DNA of 41,941 nt from an uncultured Collinsella sp. (lineage in GTDB: Bacteria; Actinomycetota; Coriobacteriia; Coriobacteriales; Coriobacteriaceae). Below the pieces are notes generated by a model. The model was given only the letters and a program-made list of their open reading frames with translations, was not told where the DNA came from and did not search any database. The number at the start of each line of letters is the position of its first letter. The first letter of the stretch is position 1. Below, one piece after another: positions 8,187-16,413 of the stretch. The position numbers and the translations under genes are program-made. The stretch covers positions 1-41,941 of the forward strand of contig UQJA01000002.1 of assembly GCA_900541285.1 (NCBI GenBank). Direction: 5' to 3'.

Positions 8187-10211
8187 CTACATAAGGTTGC
8201 AGACAGCCGCCGCAAAGGCCACGGGGTCCTCGGGGAGGATGCCCTCGACCAGCAGGGCCTGGTCATAGAGCAGACCGGAATACTGCTTGATCTTGTCGGC
8301 GTCGCCTGCCTTCTGGGCAGCGACAAGCTTGTCAAAGACCGGGTGCTTGGCGTTGAGCTCGAGCACGCGCTGGCTCTTTGGCATGCCGTCGGGCGCGCCC
8401 TCGGGCCCCTTCTGGAGCACCTTCTCCATCTCGAGCGAAAGCGGGCCCTCGGTGGTGATGCACGCGGGAGCATCGGTCAGGCGCGCAGAGACGGCGACCT
8501 TCTCGACCTTGTCACCGAGCGCCTCCTTCATAGCGCTAAAGAGGTCCTCGTTTTCCTTGGTGGCGTCCTCGGCCTCCTTCTTCTCGTCCTCGGTCGCCAG
8601 ATCAAGATCGCCAGTCGCGACGTTCTTGAGCTCCAGGTGACGATCCTCGACCTCGGGCTCAGCACCGTCGGCAACGGCCTTCTCGGCAGCCTCGCGGGCG
8701 GCGTCGTCCTCGTAGATTTTAGGCATATCGGCGGCAACGTACTCACGCATAGCCTGGAAGGTGAACTCATCCACGTCCTGCGTCAGCAACAGCACGTCAT
8801 AGCCGCGCTCGAGCACGCCCTTCACCACGGGCATCTTGGCCAAGCGCTCACGCGAGTCGCCGGCGGCGTAGTAGATGGCCTTCTGGTCCTCGGGCATACC
8901 CTTGGCATACTCGGCCAGGGTAATCATCTTCTGCTCCTTGGCAGACCAGAACAGCAGCAGGTCGGCGAGCTCATCGGCCTTCATGCCGTAGCTCGAGTAG
9001 ATGCCGTACTTAAGACCGCGACCAAAGTTCTCAAAGAACTTCTCATAGGCCTCGCGGTCGTTGTCACGCATATCCTCAAGGTCAGCGGTGATCTTCTTTT
9101 CCACACGCTTGGCGATGGCCTTGAGCTGACGGTTCTGCTGCAGCGTCTCGCGCGAGATGTTGAGCGACACGTCGGCAGAATCCACGACGCCGCGGACAAA
9201 GTTGTAGTAGTCGGGCAGCAGGTCGTCGCACTTCTCCATAATCAGAACGTTGGAGCTGTAGAGCGCCAGGCCCTTCTCGTAGTCCTTGCTGTACAGATCG
9301 AACGGGGCGCGACCCGGCACAAACAGCAGCGCATCGTACTCAAGCGTACCCTCGGCATGGAAGCTGATAGTGCGCGCGGGATCGTCAAAGTCGTGGAACG
9401 TGGACTTGTAGAACTCGTTGTAATCCTTCTGTTCAACGTCGGAGCTGCGCTTTTTCCAGATCGGCGTCATGGAGTTGATGGTCTCGAGCTCCTGGTAGTC
9501 CTCGTACTCGGGCTTGTAATCGTCGCCGGCGTCCTCGGGCTTGGGTTTCTGGCGGCTCTTGGACACCATCATCTGGATCGGGTAACGCACATAGTTGCTG
9601 TACTGCTGAATCAGGCTCTTGAGGCCCCACTCGGTCAGGAAACGATCGTAGGTCTCGGCCTCGCCGTCGGCGTCGAGCTTCTCGTTCTCGCGCAGCGTCA
9701 GGATGACATCGGTGCCGTGCTCGGCGCGCTCGCCGTCTTCGATGGTGTAACCCTCAAGACCATCAGACTCCCACACGTGAGCGGTGTCCTCGCCATAGGC
9801 GCGGCTGACAACCTTTACGTGGCTGGCAACCATAAAGGCAGAGTAGAAGCCCACGCCAAACTGGCCGATGATGTCGACATCGGAGCCCTGTTGCTCGGCG
9901 TTCTCGGTCTTAAACTCCTCGGAGCCGGAATGGGCGATGGTGCCCAGATTGCGCTCGAGCTCCTCGGCGGTCATGCCAATGCCGTTATCCGAAATGGTAA
10001 TGGTGCGGGCGTCCTTATCGAAGGAGACGCGAATAGCCAGGTCGCCCTGGTCGAGCTTGACGCTCGGGTCCTGCAGGCTCTTAAAGTTGAGCTTGTCGAC
10101 GGCGTCGCTCGCGTTAGAGATAAGCTCGCGCAGGAAGATTTCCTTATTGGTGTAGATGGAGTTGATCATGAGGTCGAGCAGTTTTTTGCTCTCGGTCTTA
10201 AATTGACGCAT
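8187..10211 (-). CDS. htpG: Molecular chaperone HtpG (bacterial Hsp90)
   Basis: This is a 674-residue cytosolic Hsp90 that folds and holds client proteins using ATP. The N-terminal GHKL ATPase domain shows ELISNASDAVDKL, the ATP-lid motif SDNGIGM, LGTIAHSGSEEF and IGQFGVGFYSAFMVA. The middle domain shows PIWKK and the arginine-containing LNISRETLQQNRQLKAI. The C-terminal dimerisation part ends near ALLVEGILPEDPVAFAAAVC. An acidic, Lys/Glu-rich stretch of about 50 residues near 530-580 (EDEKKEAEDATKENED) makes it slightly longer than Escherichia coli HtpG. The ATG at 10211 has AAAGGA 7 bases upstream. I see no CIRCE or HAIR operator in the 200 bases upstream. It is probably transcribed alone. 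Confidence 0.97.
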   Translation of the reverse strand: MRQFKTESKKLLDLMINSIYTNKEIFLRELISNASDAVDKLNFKSLQDPSVKLDQGDLAIRVSFDKDARTITISDNGIGMTAEELERNLGTIAHSGSEEFKTENAEQQGSDVDIIGQFGVGFYSAFMVASHVKVVSRAYGEDTAHVWESDGLEGYTIEDGERAEHGTDVILTLRENEKLDADGEAETYDRFLTEWGLKSLIQQYSNYVRYPIQMMVSKSRQKPKPEDAGDDYKPEYEDYQELETINSMTPIWKKRSSDVEQKDYNEFYKSTFHDFDDPARTISFHAEGTLEYDALLFVPGRAPFDLYSKDYEKGLALYSSNVLIMEKCDDLLPDYYNFVRGVVDSADVSLNISRETLQQNRQLKAIAKRVEKKITADLEDMRDNDREAYEKFFENFGRGLKYGIYSSYGMKADELADLLLFWSAKEQKMITLAEYAKGMPEDQKAIYYAAGDSRERLAKMPVVKGVLERGYDVLLLTQDVDEFTFQAMREYVAADMPKIYEDDAAREAAEKAVADGAEPEVEDRHLELKNVATGDLDLATEDEKKEAEDATKENEDLFSAMKEALGDKVEKVAVSARLTDAPACITTEGPLSLEMEKVLQKGPEGAPDGMPKSQRVLELNAKHPVFDKLVAAQKAGDADKIKQYSGLLYDQALLVEGILPEDPVAFAAAVCNLM

Positions 10212-10413
10212 GTGCAGTCCTTTCGCGCCACCCCCGTCCGCAAAAACGGCCCGGTTGCCCGAGCCGCATCGCAGACCTGCTATGTTCAGACTTAGATTTT
10301 ATAACCCATTAGCGCGCATATATACATACGGAATCGAAAAACTGTATGTCCAAACGCTTTGATGCGCCAATTGCCAAGGAGTATCCCCGACTGCCGACAG
10401 GAAAGGAACGTCC

Positions 10414-10914
10414 CTATCTGCCATCTACGCGCTTAGCCATCCAAGCATGGGGCTGGCCCTCGTCTTCGTAGTCCACCGGGGCAATCTGCGCGTAGCCCGC
10501 CTTGGCATAGAGTGGTAGCACGTATTCCTGCGCGTGCAGCTTAATGAGCTTGGCGCCGGCATCACGCGCGCACGTATCACTGGCCTCGACAATCTTGCTC
10601 GCCAAACCGCGACGGCGCATGCTCGGCAGCACGGCCACGCGCCCCATAATGTAGGTCTCCCCCGCCGCGACGTCTTCGTCCAAGTCGCACGCCGGCGACA
10701 CCGGAGCCTCTGCGTCAGCTGCGCACTCAAGCTCTTCGGGAAACACGCGCGAGCAACCGGCAAGCTCACCGTCTACATAGAGCGTCACATGGATGCAGTT
10801 CGGATCCTCGTCGATAGCGTCAAACTCATTCTCGAAGCCCTGCTCGTCCATAAAAACGACGCGGCGCACCAACGCCGCGTCATCAAAGCATCCCGTCTTA
10901 AGTTGGATATCCAT
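10414..10914 (-). CDS. GNAT-family N-acetyltransferase, ElaA/YjcF-like
   Basis: This predicts a 166-residue acetyl-CoA-dependent transferase. The first third has VRRVVFMDEQGF and a HVTLYVDGELAGCSRVF strand pair. The acetyl-CoA loop is YIMGRVAVLPSMRRRGLASKI, with the R/Q-x-x-G-x-G/A pattern, and LHAQEYVLPLYAKAGY then matches the YjcF/ElaA branch. The ATG at 10914 is chosen because AAAGGG lies 5 bases upstream; a TTG 18 bases earlier lacks one. It starts 39 bases after cpsB stops, with no terminator between, so it is likely the last gene of the polysaccharide-control operon. The acceptor is unknown; a link to surface sugars is only positional. Confidence 0.85.
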   Translation of the reverse strand: MDIQLKTGCFDDAALVRRVVFMDEQGFENEFDAIDEDPNCIHVTLYVDGELAGCSRVFPEELECAADAEAPVSPACDLDEDVAAGETYIMGRVAVLPSMRRRGLASKIVEASDTCARDAGAKLIKLHAQEYVLPLYAKAGYAQIAPVDYEDEGQPHAWMAKRVDGR

Positions 10915-10953
10915 GGCTGCCCTTTCATTCAATGCGAACGTTAGGGACAGATT

Positions 10954-11604
10954 TTAGCGAAAATGAGCTCCGCGCACGCTAAACTTCGCGCGAGCCTTCG
11001 CCAGGCAGTCGTAATGACCCACGTTATGGGCATCGCTCGCGATGAAGCTGTACAGGTTCTGATCGAACATGCGCTGTGCCGGCTTTTTCTCGCGACCAAA
11101 GCGACCGCCGGCAATAAAGTCCGCCGAAGCCTGCAGCTTGCAGCCCATATCGACCAGACGCTCCGCCACGCTTACATCCTTTTGAACCGCACGATAGCGC
11201 TCAGGATGAGCGATGATCACCTGGTAGCCACGGCACTGCAAATCGTAAATCGTGTTCTCGTACTCTCTAAACGCATACGCATCGGCATGAGTCGAAAGCT
11301 CGAGCAGAAACTCGTTGGTCCCATCGAAATGCAAGTGATCCGCGGCATCGATACCAAGCTCAACGAGCTTTCGATGGTTGACCTCGAAGCCCATCTGGAG
11401 CGGAAAACCGTCAGCGTTATCGCGCAGCAGCTCAAAGGCATCCCACATCTTGTCGTAATCAAAATAGGGATCACGGCAGTGAGGAGTGCAAACGATTCTG
11501 GTTACACCGGCCCGCTTGGCAGCCTCGAGCATCGCCAAGCTCTCTTCGAGATCGGCGGCGCCGTCGTCTACACCCGGCAAGATATGGCAATGAATGTCAC
11601 GCAT
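10954..11604 (-). CDS. CpsB/YwqE-type protein-tyrosine phosphatase (PHP fold)
   Basis: This predicts a 216-residue manganese-dependent phosphatase of the PHP superfamily that removes phosphate from the tyrosine-rich tail of the partner kinase. Metal-binding motifs appear in order: DIHCHILPGVDDG at the N-terminus, CTPHCRDPYF, GFEVNH, FLLELS, IIAHPERYRAVQ and ASDAHNVGH. These match CpsB of Streptococcus and YwqE of Bacillus. The ATG at 11604 is 17 bases after the kinase stop. Together with the kinase and the Wzz-like gene it forms the standard control module for polysaccharide chain length and export. Confidence 0.93.
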   Translation of the reverse strand: MRDIHCHILPGVDDGAADLEESLAMLEAAKRAGVTRIVCTPHCRDPYFDYDKMWDAFELLRDNADGFPLQMGFEVNHRKLVELGIDAADHLHFDGTNEFLLELSTHADAYAFREYENTIYDLQCRGYQVIIAHPERYRAVQKDVSVAERLVDMGCKLQASADFIAGGRFGREKKPAQRMFDQNLYSFIASDAHNVGHYDCLAKARAKFSVRGAHFR

Positions 11605-11621
11605 AGGTCAGCCTTAATCAA

Positions 11622-12359
11622 CTAAACGTTTGCTCGGTTGGTGAAGATGCCCTTTTTGGAAGTGCCCTGATCGTCGGAGCCCTTCTTAACCTTCTTACCG
11701 TCCTTGGTGTAGTAAGAATAGTAGTACTCGCTGGTCTCGGTCTCACAGTAATTCATGACGGTACCGATGAGCTTGACCTTCTCGGACTTCTTAAGCTGGG
11801 CGATAGCGTTGAGCGCCTCTTCGCGCTTGGTAAAGTCCTCGCGCACCACGAACAGCGTGCCGTCGGTCAAGCTGGCAATCTCGGCAGCATCGATGAAGGT
11901 GCCGACCGGAGGAGCGTCGAAGATGACGTACTGGAACTTGGCGGACAGTGCCTTTACCAGCTTGGCAAAGCGATGGGAGACGATGATGTCGGCAGGATTG
12001 GGAATGTGCGGCTCGGCATCGAGGAAGTAGAAGTTCTTCTGACCCGTCTCGACAATTGCCTGGTCAATGGAGATCTGCTCGGAAAGGACCGCATAGAGTC
12101 CGCCGCGCGAACGAACGCCGAGCATATCGGAAAGGGACCTGCGGCGCATATCGGCCTCGACCAGAAGCACGGACTTGCCGCTCGTGGCGATTGCCTGAGC
12201 AAGGTTAATGGAAACCGTAGACTTGCCCTCGTTGGGAATCGAGGAGGTAACGGTGATGGTGCGAATGGGGTCGTCCACGCTCGCAAAGCGGATGTTGGCC
12301 AGAAGGGTCTTGGCGGCATTCTGTACAACGAGCTTATCGGTGTTCTTTGCCTTAGCCAT
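11622..12359 (-). CDS. CpsD/CapB-type tyrosine-protein kinase (BY-kinase)
   Basis: This predicts a 245-residue cytoplasmic ATPase/kinase. Walker A is SSIPNEGKSTVSINLAQAIA, Walker A' is VLLVEADMRRRSL and Walker B is YVIFDAPPVGTF. The C-terminus carries a tyrosine cluster, EYYYSYYTKDG, the autophosphorylation tail of BY-kinases. The protein lacks its own membrane segment, as in Gram-positive bacteria where activator and kinase are separate. The start lies 2 bases after the stop of the Wzz-like gene, with AAAGGTGG in that gene's end. It cycles between phosphorylated and unphosphorylated states with the membrane adaptor upstream and the phosphatase downstream. Confidence 0.94.
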   Translation of the reverse strand: MAKAKNTDKLVVQNAAKTLLANIRFASVDDPIRTITVTSSIPNEGKSTVSINLAQAIATSGKSVLLVEADMRRRSLSDMLGVRSRGGLYAVLSEQISIDQAIVETGQKNFYFLDAEPHIPNPADIIVSHRFAKLVKALSAKFQYVIFDAPPVGTFIDAAEIASLTDGTLFVVREDFTKREEALNAIAQLKKSEKVKLIGTVMNYCETETSEYYYSYYTKDGKKVKKGSDDQGTSKKGIFTNRANV

Positions 12360-12361
12360 GC

Positions 12362-13018
12362 CTATTTACCACCTTTCATAGCCGGAATTCGGCCAACAAC
12401 GGGAATACCCAGGAGCTCTTCTGCCTCTTCGGCACCGCGGATGCGGGTATTGAGCATGTCTGCCAAAACGACATAGGCAACTGCGATAAAGATACCGGCG
12501 AGGAACGCGACGGCAATATACAGCGTGCGCTTGGGGCCGCTGGGGGCTTCGGGGGTCTTAGCCTCGTCGATAACGTTGATGCTCTGGGCAGCGCCGACGT
12601 TCTGAGCGACCGTACTCACCGAGCTGGCAATGGCCTTTGCGACCTCAGCCGTCTCCTTGGCATCGGTGCCGGTAACCGAAAGCGTAATGACACGCGTGGT
12701 GGTCTCGGAGGAAACAGACACCTTGTAGTCATCCAGATCGGTGAGGCCCAGTTCTTTGGCGGCGCCGCTCTTAACGCTATCGCTATCCAGCAGCGTGGCG
12801 ATATCGTTGGAAAGCATCTGGCTCGCCGAGAGATCGTTGTAGCTCATCTGACCGCTATCGTCGGTCTTGGCGAGAATGTACATGCTCGTCGTCGCGGTAT
12901 AGGTGTTGTCCATCGCAACGAAGGACACGATGCCCATGGCGATCGCGCAGACCACCGGAAGGGTGATGACCAGCTTGAGGTGCTTCTTCAGCAGCTGGAA
13001 CAGTTCGAGAAGGGTCAT
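12362..13018 (-). CDS. Wzz/CapA-like chain-length determinant, kinase adaptor
   Basis: This predicts a 218-residue membrane protein. It has an N-terminal cytoplasmic stretch, a membrane segment at about 18-36 (LVITLPVVCAIAMGIVSFVA), a Wzz-type extracellular domain, and a second membrane segment at about 168-188 (TLYIAVAFLAGIFIAVAYVV). A proline-rich turn PEAPSGPKR precedes the second segment, as in Wzz proteins. The short cytoplasmic tail, RIRGAEEAEELLGIPVVGRI, is the region that activates BY-kinases in the family. AAAGG lies 8 bases before the ATG. It heads the operon. No glycosyltransferases or flippases are nearby, so the controlled polysaccharide must be made elsewhere. Confidence 0.92.
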   Translation of the reverse strand: MTLLELFQLLKKHLKLVITLPVVCAIAMGIVSFVAMDNTYTATTSMYILAKTDDSGQMSYNDLSASQMLSNDIATLLDSDSVKSGAAKELGLTDLDDYKVSVSSETTTRVITLSVTGTDAKETAEVAKAIASSVSTVAQNVGAAQSINVIDEAKTPEAPSGPKRTLYIAVAFLAGIFIAVAYVVLADMLNTRIRGAEEAEELLGIPVVGRIPAMKGGK

Positions 13019-13046
13019 GCAGCTTGCCTTTCATTTCCCCAGTTCG

Positions 13047-13066
13047 GATTGACAAAACTGTCCGTA
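13047..13066 (-). promoter_or_regulatory. Short dyad in the leader of the Wzz-like gene
   Basis: The sequence CGGATTGACAAAACTGTCCG contains GACA/TGTC arms with flanking CGG/CCG. It lies 29 bases upstream of the Wzz-like start codon and could be an operator or a weak leader hairpin. Supported only by symmetry. Confidence 0.25.
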
Positions 13067-13159
13067 TGTTATCGCATCTTTTTACCGAGACCAAACTCTA
13101 TACATAAGAAACAGGCTCTCCTGTAAAAATGTCGGAAGCAATCGTAAAATTGCACAACA

Positions 13160-13188
13160 ACGCCGCACCCGAAAGTCAAATGCGGCGT
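13160..13188 (-). terminator. Probable terminator after the PhoR-like kinase gene
   Basis: Perfect 8-bp arms ACGCCGCA/TGCGGCGT enclose a 13-base loop. On the minus strand they are followed by TGTTGTGCAATTTT, a weak T-rich tract. It lies 25 bases after the stop codon of the kinase gene. Confidence 0.55.
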
Positions 13189-13213
13189 CTACATCAATAT
13201 CTATGTTGTATCG

Positions 13214-14638
13214 CTATGCGAATGGCTCGTCCTGCTGTATGGGAAACGTCACCGTAATGGTGGTTCCCACGCCCAACTCGCTCGACAGGTCGAGCGTGGC
13301 GTGATGATACAGGGCCGCATGCTTGACAATGGCAAGCCCCAGGCCGGTTCCGCCGCGTGCCTTGGACCTACTCTTGTCCACGCGATAGAACCGCTCAAAT
13401 ACCTTGCCCTGTTCTTCAGGCGCGATACCGATTCCCGTGTCGGCGACAGCGAGGAACGGATGGCCTTCGTCGTTGGTGCCGCACTGCAACGTAACCGTAC
13501 CGCCGGGTCGATTGTAGCGGATGGCGTTGCTTGCCAGATTATAGATGAGCTCGTCGATCAAGCGCGACACGCCTTCGATGACCACAGGCTTGGTCTCATG
13601 ACTTATCGTCACATTCGCTTGACGGGCGACCTGTTCAAGACGCTGCTCAACCGCGTAGATCGCACGCGAGAGCTCAATAGGCTCCGTGGACCCAATGGGC
13701 ACTGCCTCGCCTTCAGTTGCACGTTCGGCCTCGTCCAAGTTAGACAGCGTAAGGATGTCGTTGACAAGCGCTGCCAAGCGGCCCGCCTCGCGATAGATGC
13801 GACCGCCAAAGTTGCGCAGGTCGTCCTCGCCTTCGACCATGCCGTTTGCGATTAGCTCGGCATAGCCCGAAATCGCCGTAAGCGGCGTCTTGAACTCATG
13901 GGTGATATTCGCCGTGAACTCGCGGCGCATACGGTCGTTGTCCGCTAGCACCGCCATTTGGCGCTTGAGTTCCTGGCGCTGCGACTCGATACGCTCAAGC
14001 ATGGGGACCATCTCGGCATAGGCGTGCTCATAGCTACGGCGTGGGTGATCCAAATCCACCTCTTGCAACGGCGCGATGATGGCACGGGACTCACGGCGCG
14101 CCATAAAAAACGAGAGTACCGCACCCGCTGCTGCGATAAGCAGCATCGGCGCCAGCATCGACAGCAAAATCGCCGCAACACCAGGCTGGGCCTGCGCCAA
14201 GCGGACGACCTGGCCGTTATCAAGGGTGACGGCGCGATACAGCATAATCTCGTCGAGCGTAGAGCTTGCGCGCTCCGCGGAACCCAAACCACTCTCAAAG
14301 GCCTCGATGACCTCGGGGCGATCGCCATGGTTGGGCAGTGTGGAAGGCGACGCCTCGTTGTCGTAGGCAACCGATCCATCCTTGTTAATCAGCGTGATGC
14401 GCAAGTCCTCGCGATCGAGACTACGCAAGAACGGGATGGGCTCCTGCTGCTCGTCGAGAGCGGCAGCAATGAGCTCGGTTTCCTGCGCCAGATTGGCACT
14501 CGTGGCATCCGCCAAGGTGTTTTGCACAAAGAACGCACCCAGCACCGTAAACGCCAAGATAACCGCCATGGCGCAGACAAAGATCGTCACAAAAACGCGG
14601 TGCGACAGCGTATGTTTTCCCTGGGGGGCGAAGACCAC
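13214..14638 (-). CDS. PhoR-like sensor histidine kinase
   Basis: This predicts a 474-residue membrane sensor kinase. A first membrane segment at about 16-37 is followed by an extracellular sensor of about 110 residues, then a second membrane segment near 153-176 (LLSMLAPMLLIAAAGAVLSF). The phospho-acceptor H-box is NITHEFKTPLTAISGYAELI, followed by the N-box LASNAIRYN, ADTGIGIAPEE and GGTGLGLAIVKHAA of the ATPase domain. The architecture matches PhoR/YycG-type kinases. It starts with GTG 3 bases after the regulator's stop, with GAGGAG overlapping that stop, so the two are coupled. Its place beside pstB makes phosphate the most likely signal, but that is inference from context. Confidence 0.9.
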   Translation of the reverse strand: MVFAPQGKHTLSHRVFVTIFVCAMAVILAFTVLGAFFVQNTLADATSANLAQETELIAAALDEQQEPIPFLRSLDREDLRITLINKDGSVAYDNEASPSTLPNHGDRPEVIEAFESGLGSAERASSTLDEIMLYRAVTLDNGQVVRLAQAQPGVAAILLSMLAPMLLIAAAGAVLSFFMARRESRAIIAPLQEVDLDHPRRSYEHAYAEMVPMLERIESQRQELKRQMAVLADNDRMRREFTANITHEFKTPLTAISGYAELIANGMVEGEDDLRNFGGRIYREAGRLAALVNDILTLSNLDEAERATEGEAVPIGSTEPIELSRAIYAVEQRLEQVARQANVTISHETKPVVIEGVSRLIDELIYNLASNAIRYNRPGGTVTLQCGTNDEGHPFLAVADTGIGIAPEEQGKVFERFYRVDKSRSKARGGTGLGLAIVKHAALYHHATLDLSSELGVGTTITVTFPIQQDEPFA

Positions 14639-14641
14639 GGG

Positions 14642-15370
14642 TTACTCCTCCGATGCGGTGGCCGCGGTGTCGTCACCTTCGGCACCATCACCGGCAGAAG
14701 GCTCGGCCAAGCGGTAGCCCACGCCGCGTACAGTCTCGATGGCGCTGGCATGCTCGCCCAGTTTTTGGCGAAGCGTCTGCACGTGCACGTCAACGGTGCG
14801 CGAACCGCCGTCGAAGTCCCAGCCCCACACGCTCTGCAGCAACGACTCGCGGGTAAAAACCACGCCGGGCTTGCGCATGAGGTACTCGAGCAGGTCGAAC
14901 TCGCGCAGGGTGAGCTTAAGCGGCTCGCCGGCAACGGTCACCTCGCGATGGCTGGGCGAGAGCACGATGTCGCCCACGCTGAGCACATCGCTCGCCTGCT
15001 TGACCATGCCTCCGCGACGCAGCAGTGCGCGGCAGCGGCTCGCAAGCTCCATGAGCGAAAACGGCTTAGTCAGGTAATCGTCGGCACCGCCATCGAGCGC
15101 CATCACCTTGTCGAGCTCGGTATCCTTGGCGGTAAGCATCATGATGGGCACCGTCGCCGTCAGGCGATCGGCACGCAGTCGACGCATAATCGCCAAGCCA
15201 TCGGTATCGGGCAGCATGATGTCGAGCAGGACGGCATCGGGTACCCGTCGCGCCACGGCAGCCTTAAACTCACCGTCGCACGAAAAGCCTTCGGCCTCAA
15301 TCCCCTGCTTGCGCAGCGCGTAGACCGTCAAATCCCTGATGTTGTCATCGTCCTCGACGTAATAGATCAT
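14642..15370 (-). CDS. PhoB-like OmpR-family response regulator
   Basis: A 242-residue two-domain regulator. The receiver domain shows the acidic pocket VEDDDN, the phospho-acceptor in VLLDIMLPD (Asp50), MLTAKD and the lysine in LTKPFS. The winged-helix domain shows LTLREFDLLEYLM, VFTRESLLQSVWGWD and TVDVHVQTLRQKLG, then VRGVGYRL. The ATG at 15370 has AAAGGGG 6 bases upstream; an ATG 24 bases earlier in the same frame has none. It lies 64 bases downstream of pstB and is coupled to the kinase behind it. In the family, phosphorylated PhoB/PhoP activates phosphate-scavenging genes. Confidence 0.93.
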   Translation of the reverse strand: MIYYVEDDDNIRDLTVYALRKQGIEAEGFSCDGEFKAAVARRVPDAVLLDIMLPDTDGLAIMRRLRADRLTATVPIMMLTAKDTELDKVMALDGGADDYLTKPFSLMELASRCRALLRRGGMVKQASDVLSVGDIVLSPSHREVTVAGEPLKLTLREFDLLEYLMRKPGVVFTRESLLQSVWGWDFDGGSRTVDVHVQTLRQKLGEHASAIETVRGVGYRLAEPSAGDGAEGDDTAATASEE

Positions 15371-15410
15371 GTTGAACCCCTTTGCGGCCGGCATGACCGC
15401 ATCTTAACCC

Positions 15411-15424
15411 TAAAGGTACCTTTA
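15411..15424. promoter_or_regulatory. 14-bp perfect palindrome between pstB and the PhoB-like gene
   Basis: TAAAGGTACCTTTA is a perfect palindrome in the 64-base gap between pstB and the response-regulator gene. It could be an operator for internal expression of the regulator pair. There is no loop and no T-tract, so it is not a terminator. Confidence 0.3.
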
Positions 15425-15434
15425 CTAGATGGTA

Positions 15435-16310
15435 TCAGCCAAAACGTCCCGTCAAATAATCCGCCGTGCGCGGATCGGTCGGATTCTTGAAGAGTTGCGC
15501 GGTGGGCGCGTGCTCCACCAGCTCACCCAGCAAAAAGAATGCGACCGAATCGGAGATACGCGCCGCCTGCTGCATATTGTGCGTAACGACCACGAGCGTG
15601 CAGGTCTCTTTGAGCTCGCAGGCCAGCTGCTCCACCACCAGCGTCGACACAGGGTCGAGTGCCGAGGTCGGCTCGTCCATCAGCAGAATGTCGGGCTGCA
15701 CGGCAAGTGCGCGGGCGATGCACAGACGCTGCTGCTGGCCGCCCGAAAGACCCAGACCCGACTCTTTGAGCTTGTCCTTGACCTCATCCCATAGCGCAGC
15801 GCGACGAAGGGAGTCCTCGACCAGCTCATCCAGTGCAGCGCGATCGCGCACACCCATACCGCGCGGACCATACGCGACGTTGTCGTAGATGCTCATGGGA
15901 AACGGGTTGGGGCGCTGGAACACCATGCCCACGCGCTGGCGAAGGCGGCAGATGTCGTAGTCGCCCAGGATATCTTGGCCGTCGAGCGCAATCTTGCCCT
16001 CGATGCGGCAGTCCTTGATGCCGTCGTTCATGCGGTTAAAGCAGCGCAGCAACGTGGACTTTCCGCAGCCCGAAGGCCCGATGAACGAGGTAATCTGCTT
16101 GTCGCGGATCTTGATATTCACGTCCTTGAGCGCATGGTGGTCGCCATAGAACAGGTCGAGGCCCTCGACATCGATTCGCGTCGGCGAGGCGGCAAGATCC
16201 TCTGCCGTGGGGCGAGTCGCATCCCCAACCTCGCGCTCGTGCGCGGCCTCGGCCTGCGCTTTCATGAGTTCTTCAAGCTCCGTGGGCTCCACAGCCGCAG
16301 CAGCCGTCAT
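15435..16310 (-). CDS. pstB: Phosphate ABC transporter ATP-binding protein PstB
   Basis: A 291-residue ATPase of the high-affinity phosphate importer. Walker A is IGPSGCGKSTLL, followed by the PstB-typical LRCFNRMND, the Q-loop VGMVFQRPNPFPMSIYDNVA, the signature GLSGGQQQRLCIARALA, Walker B ILLMDEPTSALDP and VVVTHNMQQAARISD. An Ala/Glu-rich N-terminal extension of about 45 residues precedes the ATPase core. The ATG at 16310 has GGAGG 8 bases upstream; a GTG 15 bases earlier is in frame but has no site. Unusually, pstS, pstC, pstA and phoU are not adjacent: upstream lies an unrelated sensor kinase and downstream the PhoB/PhoR-like pair. Confidence 0.95.
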   Translation of the reverse strand: MTAAAAVEPTELEELMKAQAEAAHEREVGDATRPTAEDLAASPTRIDVEGLDLFYGDHHALKDVNIKIRDKQITSFIGPSGCGKSTLLRCFNRMNDGIKDCRIEGKIALDGQDILGDYDICRLRQRVGMVFQRPNPFPMSIYDNVAYGPRGMGVRDRAALDELVEDSLRRAALWDEVKDKLKESGLGLSGGQQQRLCIARALAVQPDILLMDEPTSALDPVSTLVVEQLACELKETCTLVVVTHNMQQAARISDSVAFFLLGELVEHAPTAQLFKNPTDPRTADYLTGRFG

Positions 16311-16365
16311 ACCGCATACCTCCACATCGATATCAATTCAGCAGTATCGATAGTAGGAATCGCGG

Positions 16366-16392
16366 CTCATATGCACGTGAGCGCATTGTCAA
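16366..16392 (-). promoter_or_regulatory. Candidate promoter of pstB
   Basis: On the minus strand a consensus TTGACA (16387-16392) is followed after 15 bases by TATGAG (16366-16371). The spacer is short and the -10 imperfect. No repeated Pho box is obvious in the gap. Confidence 0.4.
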
Positions 16393-16413
16393 GTGTTTGT
16401 AAGGGCACACTGG

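Noticed and set aside
8343..10295. 650-codon plus-strand open frame
   Set aside because: It mirrors htpG. Long antisense frames are expected in GC-rich genes.
10212..10413. Heat-shock operator (CIRCE or HAIR) upstream of htpG
   Set aside because: Neither TTAGCACTC/GAGTGCTAA nor CTTGAGT/ACTCAAG inverted repeats are present.
10346..10471. 41-codon plus-strand frame beginning MSKRFDAPIAKEY
   Set aside because: No ribosome site, and it runs into the 3' end of the acetyltransferase gene on the other strand. Possibly chance.
10941..10953. AGGGACAG in the cpsB-GNAT gap as a half copy of the 25297-25453 repeat
   Set aside because: Only eight bases match and there is no second arm; chance is enough to explain it.
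16311..16413. Pho box upstream of pstB
   Set aside because: I looked for spaced direct repeats of 7-8 bases and found none that I could defend.
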